DNA of 43,666 bases from Candidatus Moraniibacteriota bacterium. GTDB lineage: Bacteria; Patescibacteriota; Minisyncoccia; Moranbacterales; GCA-2747515. The stretch is from assembly GCA_029938745.1 (NCBI GenBank), contig JAOZUJ010000001.1, positions 1 through 43,666 of the forward strand, in the 5' to 3' direction. Positions 33,608 through 40,831 of the stretch are shown here, piece after piece. A program made the position numbers and the translations under genes. The notes under the pieces are model-generated. The model saw nothing but the letters and a program-made list of their open reading frames with translations, searched no databases and was not told the origin of the DNA. How positions within the stretch are numbered: position 1 is the first letter of the stretch; the number at the start of each line of letters is the position of its first letter.

Positions 33608-34756
33608 ATGATGAATTGGATTACAAATACAGCCCAGGGTCTCGGACATACGGATTTTCCCATTAGTACGATATTATTTTATGCCGCTGTTATTACAGTA
33701 AGCGTGACCTTTATGATATTTATTGTATTAATAAAAATTATTCCGGTTTTTCGAAGAGGTGAAGAAGACCTGTATGAAAAAGCCACTAAGACCATACCAA
33801 CCGCCAATGGTAAAGGTTGTGAATTTGAGTTGAACAGAGCAAGTGTTTCAAATGAAATGAGCTTGTATGGCATATTGATGTTTTGCTTTATCTGTATTGC
33901 ATGTTTTGTATCGTATTTTTTTGGTGCAACAAACATGTTACTTATGGCCATTGCCAGTGGAGCTTTATGGGTAAATATTTACGTATCTGTCGGCTGGACT
34001 GAAGTACTCGCAAAAGAGTTTATTATTATTGAAGAATACGGAAATTTTAAACGCGCAATTCTACCAGGTCCTCGCATACTGTGTTTGCCTGGAATCGTTG
34101 ATAAAAAAACACATTTAGAGTACAGCACTAAAAGGGAGGGTATAAAGTTTTTTCAAGGTGAAATGACAAACTGTATGGTGGATTTTACGGATGGTTATTC
34201 TGCATCAACTGAAATGACTGTATATTTTGACATTGACAATCCGATATTATGGGTTTACCGAATTAACGAGGCAGTGGTATGGCTTGAAGATCAAATATTC
34301 CGCGTTGCACAGCAATGCCTAGAAGAAAAGGATTTAGCGTATGCAACTAGTCATAAAATACCTATCGCCAAAGATGTTCTTGGAATACACTTAAGACTTG
34401 GTGAAACAGAGGATACGCTAGAGAAGCAAGTCAACACGCAGCTTGGTATTAAACTCACCAGTTTTATTATCAATGACATTGATATTCCGCAAGAAATCAA
34501 AGATATGCGCATGGAAGAGCGGCGTGGTATTGTGGACAGCGAAAAGCGCGTTGCAAAAGCTAAGGGTTACGAGAAAGCCATTCAGGCAATCAGAGACACC
34601 TATGAAAAGATTTATGGAAAAGAGATGTCTCGTGATGATGCAAAGAAAGTGTATGACGAAAACCAAAATCGTGAAATGTTATCGGGTGCAAATGTAACGA
34701 TTATGGGTGGCGACATACAGAACATGGTCAAAACATTAATTGGAGGCAAAAAATGA
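33608..34756 (+). CDS. SPFH (band 7) domain membrane protein
   Basis: A 382-residue protein. The N-terminus has a helix at about 21-44, a polar loop, then a pair of hydrophobic helices (about 84-118). The SPFH domain follows: EYGNFKRAILPGPRILCLPGI (about 142-162), KREGIKFF, then MTVYFDIDNPILWVYRINEAVVWLEDQIFRVAQQCLEEK, and GIKLTSFIINDIDIPQEIKDMRMEERRGIVDSEKRVAKAKGYEKAIQAI, where a helical oligomerisation stretch begins. SPFH proteins form large ring or cage assemblies on membranes and guard membrane proteins or organise microdomains. The extra N-terminal helices and short coiled coil differ from classic flotillin. Strong promoter and ribosome binding site (AGGAGAAAG); the first of two adjacent ATGs is used. 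It overlaps the next gene by 4 bp (ATGA), so translation is coupled. Confidence 0.82.
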   Translation: MMNWITNTAQGLGHTDFPISTILFYAAVITVSVTFMIFIVLIKIIPVFRRGEEDLYEKATKTIPTANGKGCEFELNRASVSNEMSLYGILMFCFICIACFVSYFFGATNMLLMAIASGALWVNIYVSVGWTEVLAKEFIIIEEYGNFKRAILPGPRILCLPGIVDKKTHLEYSTKREGIKFFQGEMTNCMVDFTDGYSASTEMTVYFDIDNPILWVYRINEAVVWLEDQIFRVAQQCLEEKDLAYATSHKIPIAKDVLGIHLRLGETEDTLEKQVNTQLGIKLTSFIINDIDIPQEIKDMRMEERRGIVDSEKRVAKAKGYEKAIQAIRDTYEKIYGKEMSRDDAKKVYDENQNREMLSGANVTIMGGDIQNMVKTLIGGKK

Positions 34757-35037
34757 CGGAAGGCATATTCATCAGTATTTTTGTAATCATCGGAAGCTCT
34801 TTCTTTCTAAAGATTTTGATGAAAAATAGCACTCGAACTACTGCAGATGGCTCAGTAAGAACGGGCTTGAATGTCGTAATATTTTTCAAAAAAATGTTCG
34901 GGATATTTCGGATATTTCCCTTAATATTTCAACTCACATTAGATGCAATTCGATGTATTGTCGCATTTGTCATCTGCGGTGGAGTAGCATTACTTGCATA
35001 TGCAATTTTCCAACAGTTTGGAATTGCTACACTCTGA
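34753..35037 (+). CDS. Small membrane protein coupled to the SPFH gene
   Basis: A 94-residue protein with an N-terminal helix (about 5-22), a basic polar loop (KNSTRTTADGSVRTG) and a hydrophobic C-terminal half (about 55-90). Its start ATG overlaps the SPFH stop in the ATGA arrangement, and GGAGG lies 6 nt upstream, so both proteins are probably made together in balanced amounts; SPFH proteins often have a dedicated small membrane partner, although this protein is not an NfeD. No family recognised. The last 13 codons are duplicated as a remnant at 33264-33304. Confidence 0.7.
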   Translation: MTEGIFISIFVIIGSSFFLKILMKNSTRTTADGSVRTGLNVVIFFKKMFGIFRIFPLIFQLTLDAIRCIVAFVICGGVALLAYAIFQQFGIATL

Positions 35038-35041
35038 AAAC

Positions 35042-35078
35042 AAAAGCACAGCGCGTTATACAACGCCCTGTGCTTTTT
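35042..35078 (+). terminator. Terminator, copy 2 of the duplicated unit
   Basis: AAAAGCACAG...CTGTGCTTTT with an inner GCGTT...AACGC stem, then TTTTA. It ends the SPFH operon and lies 40 bp from the convergent pilin cluster. Confidence 0.87.
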
Positions 35079-35117
35079 ACTTATTTCATAATTCAAAAAT
35101 CTTGCGTCTTTTCCAGA

Positions 35118-35714
35118 TTATTGCACAACATTCACAACCTGTGTCACAATGATCAATGCCATGATAGCAATAATCAATCCAATAATTGCATACTTGATTA
35201 TATTTTTTGCTGTATCTGCACGTGTTGAATCACCCCCTGATACCATATACATAATTCCACCCACGACAAGCATGAGAACTGATAATGCACCCACAAGTCC
35301 TGATGCCACCTTTATTGTGCTTATAATAATGTCTGACAGTGATTTTGTAGCTGTAACAGGATTGTTTACATCTGATTCAGTTATCTGAAAAATTTCTGAC
35401 AAAAATGCTGGTGCGGCGAGTGCTAATGCGAGACCAATAAGTGCAGCTGTCACTGCCTTTTTTGCAAGTTCAACACGACCACTATCTCCACCTGACGTAA
35501 TATATAAAATACCACCTACCACAATCATGAGAACTGCTAATGCTGCAACAATATTTTGTACTCCCACCAACACAGCTCCAAGAAAATCATTCACATTGCC
35601 GTAACCAATTGGATTGTCAAATGTTTGTGCATAAATATCCCCCACAAAAAACGATGCGTACAATACTATTGCAAAACTTGGTACAATTAAATATCGTAAA
35701 TATTCTTTTTTCAT
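35118..35714 (-). CDS. Double-module TrbC/VirB2-type pilin-like protein
   Basis: A 198-residue protein with a signal peptide (cleavage near YAQ, residue 29) and two successive pilin modules, about 45-105 and 125-197. Each has a hydrophobic helix ending in GGILYITSGGD or GGIMYMVSGGD, a short charged turn (SGRVELAKK, STRADTAKN) and a second hydrophobic helix. This is the T4SS-pilin pattern of Patescibacteria small pilins, here as an internal duplication; its neighbours carry one module each. It is the last gene of the run 36843 to 35118. The function (surface filament, DNA uptake or contact with a host) is not shown by the sequence. Confidence 0.75.
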   Translation of the reverse strand: MKKEYLRYLIVPSFAIVLYASFFVGDIYAQTFDNPIGYGNVNDFLGAVLVGVQNIVAALAVLMIVVGGILYITSGGDSGRVELAKKAVTAALIGLALALAAPAFLSEIFQITESDVNNPVTATKSLSDIIISTIKVASGLVGALSVLMLVVGGIMYMVSGGDSTRADTAKNIIKYAIIGLIIAIMALIIVTQVVNVVQ

Positions 35715-35744
35715 ATATGTTTTATTATTTTTTATTTTTATTAT

Positions 35745-36083
35745 TTATACAATTCCAAGTGCTTCACTAATAAAATACACGATCATATACGAAACCAATG
35801 CCACAATAAGTCCTACGATTGAATATGTTAGCATTTTTTTTGCTGTCTCTGTACGTGTTGAATCCCCGCCTGATGTGATGTACATTATGCCAGATACAAT
35901 AATCATAAGAACTGCTAACGAGGCAAGAAATGCAAGAAAAAAATTAATCATATCTCTTATAACTGTATTTATGTCTGTTTGTGTTGCAAGTCCGTGATTG
36001 TCTGTTGGCCTCTTTGCTTGTGCACTCACAAAAATAGGTACTAGAAGTATTGTTGATAAAATTGTAAAAAAAATATTTTTCAT
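35745..36083 (-). CDS. TrbC/VirB2-type pilin-like protein
   Basis: 112 residues: a signal peptide of about 21 residues ending SAQA, a short polar N-terminus (KRPTDNHGLATQTD), helix 1 (MINFFLAFLASLAVLMIIVSGIMYITSGGD), the turn STRTETAKK and helix 2 (MLTYSIVGLIVALVSYMIVYFISEALGIV). The helix-GGD-turn-helix core is nearly identical to that of its neighbours, while the mature N-terminus differs. It lies 34 bp from the gene before it in the same run, with no terminator in between. Confidence 0.77.
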   Translation of the reverse strand: MKNIFFTILSTILLVPIFVSAQAKRPTDNHGLATQTDINTVIRDMINFFLAFLASLAVLMIIVSGIMYITSGGDSTRTETAKKMLTYSIVGLIVALVSYMIVYFISEALGIV

Positions 36084-36117
36084 AACTCTTATAAATAATT
36101 GATAAAAGTATTATAAC

Positions 36118-36450
36118 TTACCATGCGCCGAGCTTATCTCCAATCACCGTTACAATAACATAAGCGAGTAATGCAACAACAAGACCTGCAATTGAATATG
36201 TTAACATTTTTTTTGCTGTTTCCGCTCTTTGTGTATCGCCTCCTGATGTTATGTACATAATACCAGATATTATGATCATCAATATTGCCAATGATGCAAT
36301 GATACCTGCTACAAGGTCAATTATATCTCCGATAAGTGCATCAGCATTAATTTCATTTGCTAATCCATGCTGACCAGGCTTAGTTAATGCATTTGTAGTC
36401 ACGGGCAAGGCAATAATTGTACAAAAAATTGCATAAAAAATCTTTTTCAT
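36118..36450 (-). CDS. TrbC/VirB2-type pilin-like protein
   Basis: 110 residues, with signal peptide (about 1-21, ending TNA), the polar start LTKPGQHGLANEI, helix 1 with GIMYITSGGD, the turn TQRAETAKK and helix 2 (YSIAGLVVALLAYVIVTVIGDKLGAW). The motif HGLA in the mature N-terminus is shared with the pilin at 35745. It lies 27 bp downstream of the pilin at 36478 and is therefore the second gene of the run. Confidence 0.77.
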   Translation of the reverse strand: MKKIFYAIFCTIIALPVTTNALTKPGQHGLANEINADALIGDIIDLVAGIIASLAILMIIISGIMYITSGGDTQRAETAKKMLTYSIAGLVVALLAYVIVTVIGDKLGAW

Positions 36451-36477
36451 AATTTTATTTTATTATTTATATTATGT

Positions 36478-36843
36478 TTAATTCCACGTACCACCAACAG
36501 TTGTGCCGATGAGTATAACAATCGCATAGGCCAGCACTGCTATAACAAAACCAATAACAGCATATACCATAATTTTTTTAGCTGTTTCTGCTCTTTGTGC
36601 ATCACCGCCTGAAGTCATATACATTATACCAGATATTACAATCATCAACACAGCTAAACTTGCAATAATCACCGCCACAAAACCAACCATTTTTTCAATG
36701 ACTGGTAGAATATAATTATCATTGGTGGCTGTCCCCCCTGGCAAGCCAGTGTCTCCGCTGCTTGGCACTGTGATTTGCGCATTGACGATTTGTGGCAACA
36801 CAACAATCACCAGTGCACCAAGTATATAAAAATATTTTTTCAT
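36478..36843 (-). CDS. TrbC/VirB2-type pilin-like protein
   Basis: 121 residues, with signal peptide (about 1-22, ending VNAQ), a Gly/Pro-rich mature N-terminus (VPSSGDTGLPGGTATND), helix 1 (VGFVAVIIASLAVLMIVISGIMYMTSGGD), the turn AQRAETAKK and helix 2 (MVYAVIGFVIAVLAYAIVILIGTTVGGTW). It is the first gene of the four-gene run and has its own TATAAT promoter within the 51-bp cassette at 36851-36901, which is repeated exactly before the pilin at 37301. Confidence 0.77.
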   Translation of the reverse strand: MKKYFYILGALVIVVLPQIVNAQITVPSSGDTGLPGGTATNDNYILPVIEKMVGFVAVIIASLAVLMIVISGIMYMTSGGDAQRAETAKKIMVYAVIGFVIAVLAYAIVILIGTTVGGTWN

Positions 36844-36850
36844 ATTATTT

Positions 36851-36901
36851 TTTTATTTTTCATATATGTATTATACACCATACAAAACAAAAAAACAAAG
36901 A
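36851..36901 (-). promoter_or_regulatory. 51-bp promoter cassette, copy 1
   Basis: On the minus strand it has TTGTTT (36898-36893), a 17-bp spacer and a perfect TATAAT (36875-36870), with RNA starting about 20 nt before the ATG at 36843. The 51 bp are identical to 37330-37380. Its upstream part overlaps the terminator of the preceding pilin gene. Confidence 0.78.
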
Positions 36902-36927
36902 CTGTGTACCATACACGTCTTTGTTTT
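36892..36927. terminator. Terminator after the pilin gene at 36951
   Basis: An 11-bp perfect stem (AAAACAAAGAC and complement) with an inner GTGT/ACAC pair. A and T runs flank it. It separates the single-gene pilin unit from the four-gene run. Confidence 0.78.
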
Positions 36928-36950
36928 TTGTTTTTATTTTTTTGTCATGC

Positions 36951-37301
36951 TTATACTCCAAGCATAGCACTTACTGTCTTTACAATTACATAACTGAGGA
37001 GTGCCACAATTAAGCCAACAATTGAATATGTAAGCCATTTTTTTGCTGTTCCAATTCGAGATTCATCGCCACCAGATGTGATGTACATAATTCCAGCAAC
37101 AACAATCATCAGTACTGACAATGATGCAAGAAATGCCAAAAACCAGTTGATAGCAGAAACAATAATATCATTTACATTTGTTGAATCTGGCAATGATCCT
37201 GGATTTGAACTCCCTGGATCATATTGTGCACCGACAATACTTGGCACTATAAGTACCATTGCTGTCATTGCATAAAATGCATTTTTTATTTTTTTTATCA
37301 T
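36951..37301 (-). CDS. TrbC/VirB2-type pilin-like protein
   Basis: 116 residues: basic N-terminus, signal helix (about 8-25, ending VGAQ), a Pro/Ser/Gly-rich mature start (YDPGSSNPGSLPDSTN), helix 1 (AINWFLAFLASLSVLMIVVAGIMYITSGGD), the turn ESRIGTAKK and helix 2 (WLTYSIVGLIVALLSYVIVKTVSAMLGV). It stands as a single-gene unit with the 51-bp promoter cassette, a strong ribosome binding site (GGGAGGT 8 nt before the ATG, unlike its neighbours) and a terminator, so it may be the most abundantly made of the set. Confidence 0.78.
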   Translation of the reverse strand: MIKKIKNAFYAMTAMVLIVPSIVGAQYDPGSSNPGSLPDSTNVNDIIVSAINWFLAFLASLSVLMIVVAGIMYITSGGDESRIGTAKKWLTYSIVGLIVALLSYVIVKTVSAMLGV

Positions 37302-37329
37302 TTTTGAGCACCTCCCTTCTTTGTTTTTA

Positions 37330-37380
37330 TTTTATTTTTCATATATGTATTATACACCATACAAAACAAAAAAACAAAGA
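37330..37380 (-). promoter_or_regulatory. 51-bp promoter cassette, copy 2
   Basis: Identical to 36851-36901. TTGTTT at 37377-37372, a 17-bp spacer and TATAAT at 37354-37349 drive the pilin gene that starts at 37301 (leader about 40 nt). Confidence 0.78.
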
Positions 37381-37402
37381 TGCGGCATAATATGTATCTT
37401 TA
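37372..37402. terminator. Weak terminator after the pilin gene at 37425
   Basis: AAACAAAGAT pairs with ATCTTTATTT (one mismatch) over an 11-nt loop. It overlaps the -35 side of the promoter cassette, as the terminator does in the other copy. Confidence 0.55.
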
Positions 37403-37424
37403 TTTTGCATACTGTTTGAGTATG

Positions 37425-37694
37425 TTAAACAAAACCAACAATCGTTTTTACAATGATGAGTGATAAAATAGCAATTGATAAACCAATAACACCTGCCCAC
37501 AATGCCTTTTTTGCTGTTTGCACACGATTTGCATCCCCACCAGATGTCATGTACATAATGCCCGCAACAACAATTACCAGCACAGCAATAACACCAACGA
37601 GCGTAACAACAAATTGTAGCACACTCATCACGAGACTACTGAGTTTTGGGGCTGTATCTAGCGGGCCTGCCTGCACAATGTTAATTAGTCGCAT
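37425..37694 (-). CDS. Short TrbC/VirB2-type pilin-like protein without clear signal peptide
   Basis: 89 residues with the core helix-GGD-turn-helix (VAGIMYMTSGGDANRVQTAKK, then ALWAGVIGLSIAILSLIIVKTIVGFV) but only about 20 polar residues before helix 1 and no hydrophobic signal sequence (MRLINIVQAGPLDTAPKL). Either it inserts through helix 1 itself or the true start is elsewhere. It lies 13 bp downstream of the Cys-containing pilin gene at 37708 and is probably co-transcribed with it. Confidence 0.7.
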   Translation of the reverse strand: MRLINIVQAGPLDTAPKLSSLVMSVLQFVVTLVGVIAVLVIVVAGIMYMTSGGDANRVQTAKKALWAGVIGLSIAILSLIIVKTIVGFV

Positions 37695-37707
37695 AAATTA
37701 TTTATAA

Positions 37708-38148
37708 TCAATTTGTTGGACATGTAAATGTCCACATCCTGCCAAATATTGGCACATCTAATCCTCCCTCACTTACAACGCTCGTTTTGTTGAATACAGT
37801 GTTCAATAAAAATGTAATAATTAAAAATGCTGTCAACATAATTATAAGGCCAATGAGAGCATTTTTTATAGCCGATTTTGCCATTGTTGTCATTTGCTGA
37901 TTTCCTGCTGAACTAATATATATAATACCTGCAACAACAATCACTACAATCGCAGCAACTGCCATAATATTTTTGAAAAAATCAATGATATTCCACATAC
38001 CTTGTGCAAGTTCACAGATTGTACAAGCATCCACATCTGTACCTGTAACATTATTGCCGCACGGCACAATATTTGCTTGTGCATTATATAATGGAACCAT
38101 TATAAAAAGTAAAGCAAAACTCAATAAAAATATTCTCACAAATTTCAT
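37708..38148 (-). CDS. Divergent cysteine-containing pilin-like protein
   Basis: 146 residues, the most divergent of the set. It has a signal peptide (about 1-25, ending YNAQA), a mature N-terminus with four cysteines (VPCGNN, DACTICEL), helix 1 (MAVAAIVVIVVAGIIYISSAGN) where the usual SGGD reads SAGN, the turn QQMTTMAKSAIKN, helix 2 (ALIGLIIMLTAFLIITFLLN) and a C-terminal extension with GGLDVPIFGRMWTFTCP. The extra cysteines and tail suggest a different place in the assembly, for example a tip or base subunit; this is inference. First gene of its pair; the lipoprotein gene lies 66 bp upstream on the same strand. Confidence 0.65.
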   Translation of the reverse strand: MKFVRIFLLSFALLFIMVPLYNAQANIVPCGNNVTGTDVDACTICELAQGMWNIIDFFKNIMAVAAIVVIVVAGIIYISSAGNQQMTTMAKSAIKNALIGLIIMLTAFLIITFLLNTVFNKTSVVSEGGLDVPIFGRMWTFTCPTN

Positions 38149-38214
38149 AATTTATATCATTAAAAATTTATATATTACATCAAGCAACTACCTATCAATA
38201 AACTTTTTATTTTA

Positions 38215-39618
38215 TTATTTCATCAATTGTTGCGTCCTTCTTGCGCCCAGGTCAACTGCATCATGTACAGACGACTTTCCCGTGTTTACACTGTCGATCA
38301 TTTCAGCAAAGATTGCATCAACTGCAATTGCACTGTTGCGCCACCATGTCTGTGCGATCAAATTCCCTCGCGCAAATGACCCAAGTCTCACATCATCTAC
38401 TTGTTCTTGCACAAGATCTCGCCGTGCTGCTGGCTTCCCTGTTTCTTCAAGATATTTTTTGGTAAAATCAAACTTTGTTTGAAATATTAATGCTTCTTTA
38501 TTCAATCCATTCGTCAGAAGGATACCCTTTTCACTTGGAAATGTCATTGCAATTAATAATTGCCATGCTTCATGAATACGCATCTCATTTGTAATTGGTC
38601 TCGCGTCTTTTGATGATGGTTGTGTAGGTTGCTTATTTTTTGCAACTACAAAAGTCCAATAATTTGCAAAATTCGCCTGTTCTCCAATTGTATCAAAAGA
38701 AACCTGTGGCAAATCAGCAACAGCAAAATTTAATTTTGCGTTTTTTGCCTCAATTGTGTCATAGTGCCATGAATAATTAATCATCATTGCAGCATTACCT
38801 TCAAAAAACTCATCAATCGAATAATTTTGATTTTTATTCCATGTATAAACTGGCTCTACCGCTGACGCAAAATCTGTATAATATTTCAATGCTTGTTCAC
38901 CTGGTACGACTGCCTTACCGTCTTTTTGTACTGGTTCTGCAAATGTCACCCTCTTTGTTGTTGGATCTGACATTTCTGCACTATTTTGTATCATCATTGC
39001 CGTTAAAATATCAGTTGATCGATTTACATTAAATGCTGTACCAATCGCTGCTGCACTTTGATCTATATTACCAAATTCATCAATGTTCGTTAACTTCTTT
39101 ACAACTTCATCAAATTCATCCCATGTTTTTGGTGGTTGTGTGACACCAGCTGCATTAAAAATATCCTTATTATAATATAGAGCAAGCGAATCAACAGAGA
39201 GTGGGACTCCATACATTTTTCCATCCAACACAAAATCATCAGCCACAACGTCTACAAAATTATAACGAAAATCTTGTTCGCTCATCATATATTCTGGGAT
39301 TGGTTCAATTTTATCTTGAAAGTCTGGAAACCACGAATTATGAATCATAAAAATATCTGGACCAGTGCCAGATGCTAAGGCATTAAGTAAATCCTCTTTA
39401 TATGAGTCGATTGTGTATTTACGATAATTCACATTACTAACATTGTCATTAATGCTCCTGTATGCAAGTAATATTTCATTGTATGCACTAGTATTATCAA
39501 ACACGCCCCATATATCAAGTTTTGTCTCATAAGCCTGATTCTCTGTTTTCAGTCCACAACCAGACAAAAATACTATTGAGCAGATTACGAGAATACTAAC
39601 AAAATTTTTCATATACAT
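38215..39618 (-). CDS. Family 1 extracellular solute-binding lipoprotein
   Basis: A 467-residue lipoprotein of the ABC sugar/oligosaccharide-binding type. The signal sequence ends in the lipobox LSGC (Cys21). The mature protein shows LDIWGVFDNTSAYNEILLAYR, SYKEDLLNALASGTGPDIFMIHNSW, GVPLSVDSLALYYNKDIFNAAG with PPKTWDEF, and NAAMMINYSW, all typical SBP family 1 landmarks. The C-terminal 80 residues keep the family pattern (AWWR-like TWWRNSAIAVDAIFAEMIDSV). No ABC permease or ATPase gene is in the window, so it may work with a distant transporter or as a surface binder. It lies 12 bp from the methyltransferase gene upstream on the same strand. Confidence 0.88.
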   Translation of the reverse strand: MYMKNFVSILVICSIVFLSGCGLKTENQAYETKLDIWGVFDNTSAYNEILLAYRSINDNVSNVNYRKYTIDSYKEDLLNALASGTGPDIFMIHNSWFPDFQDKIEPIPEYMMSEQDFRYNFVDVVADDFVLDGKMYGVPLSVDSLALYYNKDIFNAAGVTQPPKTWDEFDEVVKKLTNIDEFGNIDQSAAAIGTAFNVNRSTDILTAMMIQNSAEMSDPTTKRVTFAEPVQKDGKAVVPGEQALKYYTDFASAVEPVYTWNKNQNYSIDEFFEGNAAMMINYSWHYDTIEAKNAKLNFAVADLPQVSFDTIGEQANFANYWTFVVAKNKQPTQPSSKDARPITNEMRIHEAWQLLIAMTFPSEKGILLTNGLNKEALIFQTKFDFTKKYLEETGKPAARRDLVQEQVDDVRLGSFARGNLIAQTWWRNSAIAVDAIFAEMIDSVNTGKSSVHDAVDLGARRTQQLMK

Positions 39619-39630
39619 ATTTTCATTAAA

Positions 39631-40161
39631 TTATTTTGTAAAAATAAAAGCATAATGATACTCCCCAGCATCAATTTCTTGTGCTCCCATAAAACCACCC
39701 TTTGTTGCAAATTCTTGCACACTTTCTTTATCTAATCTCTCACTTGTTCCAAATCCTGCAATCACTTCTTTATCCCATCCAACCACAAGTAATTTGCCAT
39801 TACCAGTTAAAACACGACATGCCTCGCTAAAGAGGACTTCTTTATCATTATTTTGTAAAAGGATCTTACGCATAATTACATGCTCCATAGCACCATCATC
39901 CAAACCGGACCCGCCTATTTTTTCAAGATTTACCCGACGCGTCACAATATTATTTAAGCCACCTGTTTGTGCTCTGCTATTTACCGCCTCAAGTGCCGAC
40001 TCCAACACATCAAAACAGTACACAGTTCCCTCCGTCATACGCGCAATCGGAATTGAAAAAATACCAGGTCCACACCCAAAATCAGCAACATCATCATCTT
40101 TTTTAATGTCACAAACTGTAAGTAATTTTTCTGGTTCTAAAATTGCCTCATTTTCATCCAT
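39631..40161 (-). CDS. Class I SAM-dependent methyltransferase
   Basis: A 176-residue protein with the Rossmann methyltransferase core: motif I VADFGCGPGIFSIPIA, the acidic end of strand 2 CFDVLESAL, and motif IV-V GKLLVVGWD after EACRVLTGNG. The substrate is not predictable. I start at the ATG at 40161 (MDENEAILEPEKLL), which matches the usual start of this small family. A GTG start at 40203 would place the first codons inside the likely promoter: TGGTATAAT (extended -10, TATAAT at 40197-40192) lies there. It is followed 12 bp later by the solute-binding lipoprotein gene. Confidence 0.82.
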   Translation of the reverse strand: MDENEAILEPEKLLTVCDIKKDDDVADFGCGPGIFSIPIARMTEGTVYCFDVLESALEAVNSRAQTGGLNNIVTRRVNLEKIGGSGLDDGAMEHVIMRKILLQNNDKEVLFSEACRVLTGNGKLLVVGWDKEVIAGFGTSERLDKESVQEFATKGGFMGAQEIDAGEYHYAFIFTK

Positions 40162-40191
40162 ATTTTTATTTTTGTGTTTTAATACTTTATT

Positions 40192-40200
40192 ATTATACCA
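40192..40200 (-). promoter_or_regulatory. Extended -10 promoter for the methyltransferase gene
   Basis: TGGTATAAT on the minus strand (40200-40192), with no good -35. It supports the downstream start at 40161. Confidence 0.55.
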
Positions 40201-40245
40201 CAAGACAACAAAATAATGCTAATAATGTAATTTTGTTATACTATT

Positions 40246-40773
40246 TTATTGATTAATTTCTGCACTATTTTCATTAAACCACAGTGACCACTCAGCAATG
40301 AGCTGTTGTCCATCAATTTGCTTTTGCGTACCCCCTACAATATAACCTGTGCTATTATCAGCATCACCTATCTCAATCATCTCACGTCCACTCGCATATA
40401 TTTCGAAACCCTTGACTAATTTATTTTTAAACATATTTTGTATTTCGGGATGTATATAATTCAAATATTCATCACTAACACGCTTTCCTAATGCAACACC
40501 CTCTTCACTACTTGCAAAAAATTCCTCATTTATTTCTTTTTTTAATTCTGGTTCTAAATCTTCGTAATCAGTTAACTCCATAGCTTTATATAATAAAAGT
40601 ATAGATCGATTAAGATTCTCATTGTCAGTCTTGTATTGCGCAGGAACATCAGTAGATTGTATAAAAATTTTATTACCACCTTGATACTGCTCAGGAGCCT
40701 CTGTTTTCTTCACATATCCAAAAATTGCAATACCTGCAATTAACAAAAATCCAATAACAACAAAAAGTTTCAT
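40246..40773 (-). CDS. Anchored hypothetical protein, 175 aa
   Basis: No family recognised. One N-terminal helix (about 3-20) anchors or exports the protein; the rest is soluble, acidic and mostly helical (ENLNRSILLLYKAMELTDYEDLEPELKKEINEEFF), with a short Gly-rich beta part near the end (DNSTGYIVGGTQKQID) and a Trp-rich close (AEWSLWFNENS). It would face outside the cell. It is upstream of the methyltransferase on the same strand, but a separate promoter lies between them. No cysteine and no catalytic motif is seen. Confidence 0.6.
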   Translation of the reverse strand: MKLFVVIGFLLIAGIAIFGYVKKTEAPEQYQGGNKIFIQSTDVPAQYKTDNENLNRSILLLYKAMELTDYEDLEPELKKEINEEFFASSEEGVALGKRVSDEYLNYIHPEIQNMFKNKLVKGFEIYASGREMIEIGDADNSTGYIVGGTQKQIDGQQLIAEWSLWFNENSAEINQ

Positions 40774-40831
40774 ACTTTATATTTTATTATTTATATATTT
40801 ATACTATCACAAAAAATATCTCTGTGGAATA

